A DNA stretch of 7,658 bases from Candidatus Methanophagales archaeon (GTDB taxonomy: Archaea; Halobacteriota; Syntropharchaeia; Alkanophagales; Methanospirareceae). A program made the translations under genes and the position numbers. Shown piece by piece: positions 5,897 to 7,658 of the stretch. Location: positions 1-7,658 of the forward strand of contig JAGGRS010000028.1 of NCBI GenBank assembly GCA_021159475.1, read 5' to 3'. The notes beneath the pieces are model-generated. The model did no database searches and was not told the origin of the DNA. It saw only the letters and a list, made by a program, of their open reading frames with translations. Positions within the stretch are counted from its first letter, which is position 1; each line of letters begins with the position of its first letter.

Positions 5897-6280
5897 ATGA
5901 TAGTAAAGGAGATAATAAAAGAGGAGGTTTTAACGCTTGCAGAGGCTAAGGAGATACTGGGTGCCCTCATTACGGGTATGAAGTATGCAGAGGGAGGAGG
6001 AGCGGAAGAAGGAGAAGAAGGAGAAGAAGAGGTGAGATATGAGCAAAGGAAAGCGCTCGAGCACGCATCAAAATTCGCCAAGCTCGGTGTAGAGGATACG
6101 AAAGCGCTTATAAGCGATCTTATGGAGTTAGAGAAGATGAATAATAATATCGCTGTTCGGATTGCCGATTTGATGCCCAGGAGCAAGAATGAGGTGAGGG
6201 CGATATATGCAAAGGAGCAATTTACGCTCTCTGAGGAGGACATCGAGGAGATACTCGATCGTGTAGCGCGATATATCTGA
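5897..6280 (+). CDS. rpoF: DNA-directed RNA polymerase subunit F (Rpo4, Rpb4 homologue)
   Basis: A 127-aa subunit that pairs with Rpo7 to form the stalk of the archaeal RNA polymerase, which helps initiation, processivity and RNA contact. Seen: the N-terminal LTLAEAKEIL; the conserved YEQRKALEHASKFAKL (49-64) and the HRDC-like C-terminal half with DLMPRSKNEVRAIYAKE (91-107) and FTLSEEDIEEILD (109-121). The family is usually about 110-115 aa; the extra length is an acidic GGGAEEGEEGEEE segment (33-45) placed before the YEQR block, where other archaea have a short loop. The start at 5897 matches the family N-terminus and follows purine-rich tandem repeats. In many euryarchaea rpl21e lies directly upstream and DUF655 downstream; here rpl21e is missing and ahcY diverges instead, while DUF655 is retained. 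Confidence 0.93.
   Translation: MIVKEIIKEEVLTLAEAKEILGALITGMKYAEGGGAEEGEEGEEEVRYEQRKALEHASKFAKLGVEDTKALISDLMELEKMNNNIAVRIADLMPRSKNEVRAIYAKEQFTLSEEDIEEILDRVARYI
6005..6031 (+). repeat. 9-nt coding minisatellite inside rpoF
   Basis: GAAGAAGGA is repeated perfectly at 6005-6013 and 6014-6022, with a third imperfect copy GAAGAAGAG at 6023-6031. It is in frame and encodes Glu-Glu-Gly units (residues 37-45). Unit length is a multiple of three, so copy changes would keep the frame. Confidence 0.85.
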
Positions 6281-6303
6281 TATGAATATGAGCATTGAAG
6301 CGC

Positions 6304-6310
6304 CGTTTTT
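6304..6310 (+). terminator. Possible T-run terminator of rpoF
   Basis: CGTTTTT starts 24 nt after the rpoF stop and precedes the DUF655 promoter. A T5 run is weak for archaeal termination and I see no strong hairpin, so readthrough into DUF655 is possible. Confidence 0.25.
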
Positions 6311-6327
6311 CGGGTCGTTCTTCGGGT
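6304..6327 (+). repeat. Tandem 12-nt near-perfect repeat between rpoF and DUF655
   Basis: CGTTTTTCGGGT (6304-6315) is followed at once by CGTTCTTCGGGT (6316-6327), one mismatch. It lies directly upstream of the DUF655 TATA box, so it could be a regulator site or a simple slippage product. Confidence 0.7.
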
Positions 6328-6334
6328 TTATAGT
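6327..6334 (+). promoter_or_regulatory. TATA box of the DUF655 gene
   Basis: TTTATAGT predicts a start near 6357, about 13 nt ahead of the ATG at 6370. This supports ATG 6370 over the in-frame GTG at 6340, which would lie upstream of the predicted transcript. Confidence 0.4.
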
Positions 6335-6369
6335 GTATAGTGAATAGTGAAGAGGAGAGAGGGATAGGG

Positions 6370-6966
6370 ATGAGAGGGCATGAGAAGCGGGGGCGGGCGG
6401 GGAGACGGCGTATAGAGAAACGCGAGACTTATGCACGTGTCCTCGATTATCTACCTTATGGGCATCCCGATGATAAGCGCCCGGTCTATCAGAAGAAGCC
6501 GCTTGTGCAGGCGATAGGGGAGGAGAGTTTTGTCCTGATGGAGTTATCACCGAAGAAGAACAAGATACCCGCGGTTCATGAGAGGGTGTATATAGGGGAA
6601 GGGGAGCGTGAAGTGATAGACCATGTGGTGAAGAAGCTGAAGTATGAGGACCTGACGCAGACGGCGAAGGTGGAGCTGAGGTATGTGATTGAGGAGATAG
6701 TGAAGGATAATGAAGCACGGTTCATAAAAGTATTCAACGATGCAAAGCCCATCACCACACGATTACATACACTCGATTTGTTCCCCGGCATAGGTAAGAA
6801 ACTGATGTGGGCGATACTGGGTGAGCGTAAGAAGGGCGAATTTGCGAGCTTTGAGGACCTCACGAATAGGGTTAAAGGGCTTTATCATCCCGAGAAGATA
6901 ATAGCGAAGCGGATAGAGGATGAGATAATGGATGAGAATGTGAAATACAGGTTATTCATCACCTGA
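6370..6966 (+). CDS. DUF655 family protein (helix-hairpin-helix nucleic-acid-binding protein)
   Basis: A 198-aa archaeal protein of the DUF655 family, common next to rpoF in euryarchaea but without an assigned reaction. From Met at 6370: a very basic N-terminal tail (about 1-20, many Arg/Lys), a beta-rich part starting YARVLDYLPYGHPDD (21-35) and containing FVLMELSPKK, a helical linker (about 83-125), and a helix-hairpin-helix with LDLFPGIGKKLMWAILGE (135-152) followed by FASFEDLTNRV and HPEKII. The GIGKK hairpin is typical of proteins that contact DNA or RNA backbones. Link to transcription or translation is suggested by its rpoF neighbourhood, not by a known activity. Start choice: GAGGG 6 nt before ATG 6370 and the TATA spacing favour it; a GTG at 6340 would add 10 residues. 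ksgA, often next in this cluster, does not follow here. Confidence 0.88.
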   Translation: MRGHEKRGRAGRRRIEKRETYARVLDYLPYGHPDDKRPVYQKKPLVQAIGEESFVLMELSPKKNKIPAVHERVYIGEGEREVIDHVVKKLKYEDLTQTAKVELRYVIEEIVKDNEARFIKVFNDAKPITTRLHTLDLFPGIGKKLMWAILGERKKGEFASFEDLTNRVKGLYHPEKIIAKRIEDEIMDENVKYRLFIT

Positions 6967-6971
6967 GCTGG

Positions 6972-7145
6972 ATGCGAGCAGCTGAGCAATGGGTTAAGGA
7001 CCGGGTTAAGAAACAGAGGGAGAGTGGGGAGGAGGGGATCGAGATAAAGAAGCAGGCAAACAGTTATTATGTCTACAGGTCGACGACTTACTGGGATAAG
7101 AAAGCGAAAAGGGTCACTGTGCTTGAGCACAGCGGTCGTATTTAA
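6972..7145 (+). CDS. 57-aa ORF resembling the N-terminus of an IS transposase (probable remnant)
   Basis: A short frame from ATG 6972 to TAA 7143-7145, starting 5 nt after the DUF655 stop. The protein is basic and has VKDRVKKQRESGEEG, then SYYVYRSTTYWDKKAKRV and ends EHSGRI. The pattern Tyr-Tyr-Val-Tyr, Ser, Tyr-Trp-Asp-Lys, basic run, Gly-Arg-Ile is what I recall at the front of many archaeal IS4/IS1634-like transposases, where the segment ends in Gly-Lys/Arg-Ile-Asp and runs on into the catalytic DDE domain. Here a stop follows Ile and no DDE domain is found in the remaining plus strand. It is therefore either a decayed insertion-sequence end or a small free-standing protein with that fold. 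There is no convincing SD. Base composition is like the flanking native genes. Recognition is from memory of the motif, so confidence is modest. Confidence 0.5.
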   Translation: MRAAEQWVKDRVKKQRESGEEGIEIKKQANSYYVYRSTTYWDKKAKRVTVLEHSGRI

Positions 7146-7184
7146 CCAATGTATTTCATCTTTTCCCCCGGTTTTTGCGTCAAC

Positions 7185-7622
7185 CTATTTGAGCACGTAG
7201 TAAATAGCCTTACCGCTACCTTTCTTTTCAATAATATCCAGTTCTATCAATTTCTTTATCTCTTCATACGCAGCTTGCCTCGAGATTTTAAATATTCTCT
7301 GGATATCTCCTGAACTAATTTGTCCATTTCTCTGTATAAACTCTACTATCTTCATTTGTCTTTCTGTTAGCGCTATCTGTCCCTTCTCTCTCTGTTTTTG
7401 CCTCTCAAGGTAGAGTTGTAGAACTTTTTCTTTCACACGCAGTATAGAGACTCTCACACCTTCAGTAAAGTATTCAAGCCATTGATTGATTCCGTTTCCA
7501 TCAAAAATTCTTTCATTAAAATTGGGTTTGGGGTGCACCCCAGCGTCATCGTTTGCCATTCTATCTCTTTCACATAGCTCGCCAAATGCACGCCTTATTT
7601 CATCCCTCGTTATATCTCGCAT
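7185..7622 (-). CDS. Fic-family C-terminal winged-helix protein lacking the Fic catalytic core
   Basis: A 145-aa protein. Residues 48-56 (WLEYFTEGV) and the helix after it match the segment that follows the catalytic core in Fic (AMP-transferase) proteins, and 85-145 is a winged helix-turn-helix (LTERQMKIVEFI, then SSGDIQRIFKISRQAAYEEI, then EKKGSGKAIYYVL), the usual C-terminal domain of one large Fic subgroup. The Fic motif HPFxDGNGRxxR is absent; only FDGNG (40-44) directly ahead of WLEYF recalls it. This suggests an internal deletion of the core, or a stand-alone regulator built from the tail. The first about 38 residues are not recognised. GGGTGA 10 nt before the ATG supports the start. 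The gene is AT-rich (about 34% GC by hand count for 7201-7380), unlike its neighbours, pointing to a foreign origin. It converges with the 57-aa ORF. AMPylation activity is not expected. Confidence 0.7.
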   Translation of the reverse strand: MRDITRDEIRRAFGELCERDRMANDDAGVHPKPNFNERIFDGNGINQWLEYFTEGVRVSILRVKEKVLQLYLERQKQREKGQIALTERQMKIVEFIQRNGQISSGDIQRIFKISRQAAYEEIKKLIELDIIEKKGSGKAIYYVLK

Positions 7623-7632
7623 TTTTATTTAT

Positions 7633-7638
7633 TCACCC
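7633..7638 (-). promoter_or_regulatory. Shine-Dalgarno site of the Fic-tail gene
   Basis: GGGTGA on the minus strand, 10 nt before the ATG at 7622. It indicates that the short frame is translated from its own start and not simply a fragment read from an upstream Fic gene. Confidence 0.5.
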
Positions 7639-7658
7639 AAAAAATTCGAGGAAGGATG

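Noticed and set aside
6340..6369. GTG at 6340 as the DUF655 start
   Set aside because: The predicted transcript begins near 6357, and ATG 6370 has a better spaced GAGGG, so the GTG is less likely.
6128..6718. Minus-strand frame of 196 codons across rpoF and DUF655
   Set aside because: Ser/Pro/His-rich low-complexity translation of purine-rich coding DNA read backwards; it crosses two clear genes and their promoter.

Overview
The window is archaeal and most likely euryarchaeal. It carries Rpo4/RpoF (a subunit of the archaeal RNA polymerase), a DUF655 gene in the rpoF–DUF655 order usual for Euryarchaeota, an archaeal-type S-adenosylhomocysteinase without the eukaryotic C-terminal tail, a tRNA gene with no encoded CCA, and TATA-type promoters close to start codons. 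The moderate GC, the heavy use of ATA and AGG/AGA codons, and the pairing of a GbsR-like regulator with a COG1361 surface protein suggest an uncultured methanogen- or ANME-related lineage (ANME-1/Syntrophoarchaeum-like). That placement is a guess from gene content, not a measured result.

Layout. Positions 1-1365 (minus strand) hold a two-gene unit: a GbsR/MarR-type regulator, then a secreted repeat protein of COG1361 type that runs off the left edge. A short AT-rich spacer holds the regulator's promoter. tRNA-Asn(GTT) follows on the plus strand at 1550-1622. hisA (minus) converges on the tRNA, and its last eight codons and stop are the antisense of the tRNA 3' half. hisA and a trans-prenyl diphosphate synthase diverge from one self-complementary TATA box at 2378-2385. 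The prenyl synthase stop overlaps by one base the start of a COG0402-type amidohydrolase, so the two look like an operon. The amidohydrolase then overlaps ahcY by 27 bp tail to tail.

ahcY and rpoF diverge from a second inverted promoter, ATAAAAA-GG-TTTTTAT at 5815-5830. rpoF carries an acidic Glu/Gly insertion encoded by a 9-nt tandem repeat. The DUF655 gene has its own TATA box and is followed within 5 nt by a 57-codon ORF that resembles the N-terminus of an IS transposase. The right end (about 7146-7658) is clearly AT-richer and encodes, on the minus strand, what looks like the C-terminal winged-helix part of a Fic protein without its catalytic core. The right flank therefore looks like a break between conserved core genes and acquired or decaying material.

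Most genes are housekeeping: histidine synthesis, isoprenoid synthesis, the SAM cycle, and transcription. I see no defence island, CRISPR array or complete mobile element. The points of most interest are how genes share DNA (tRNA/hisA antisense overlap, two symmetric divergent promoters, convergent ORF overlap), the long-chain-type signature of the prenyl synthase, the amidohydrolase of unknown substrate, and the remnants on the right. No gene-free stretch exceeds 300 bases.
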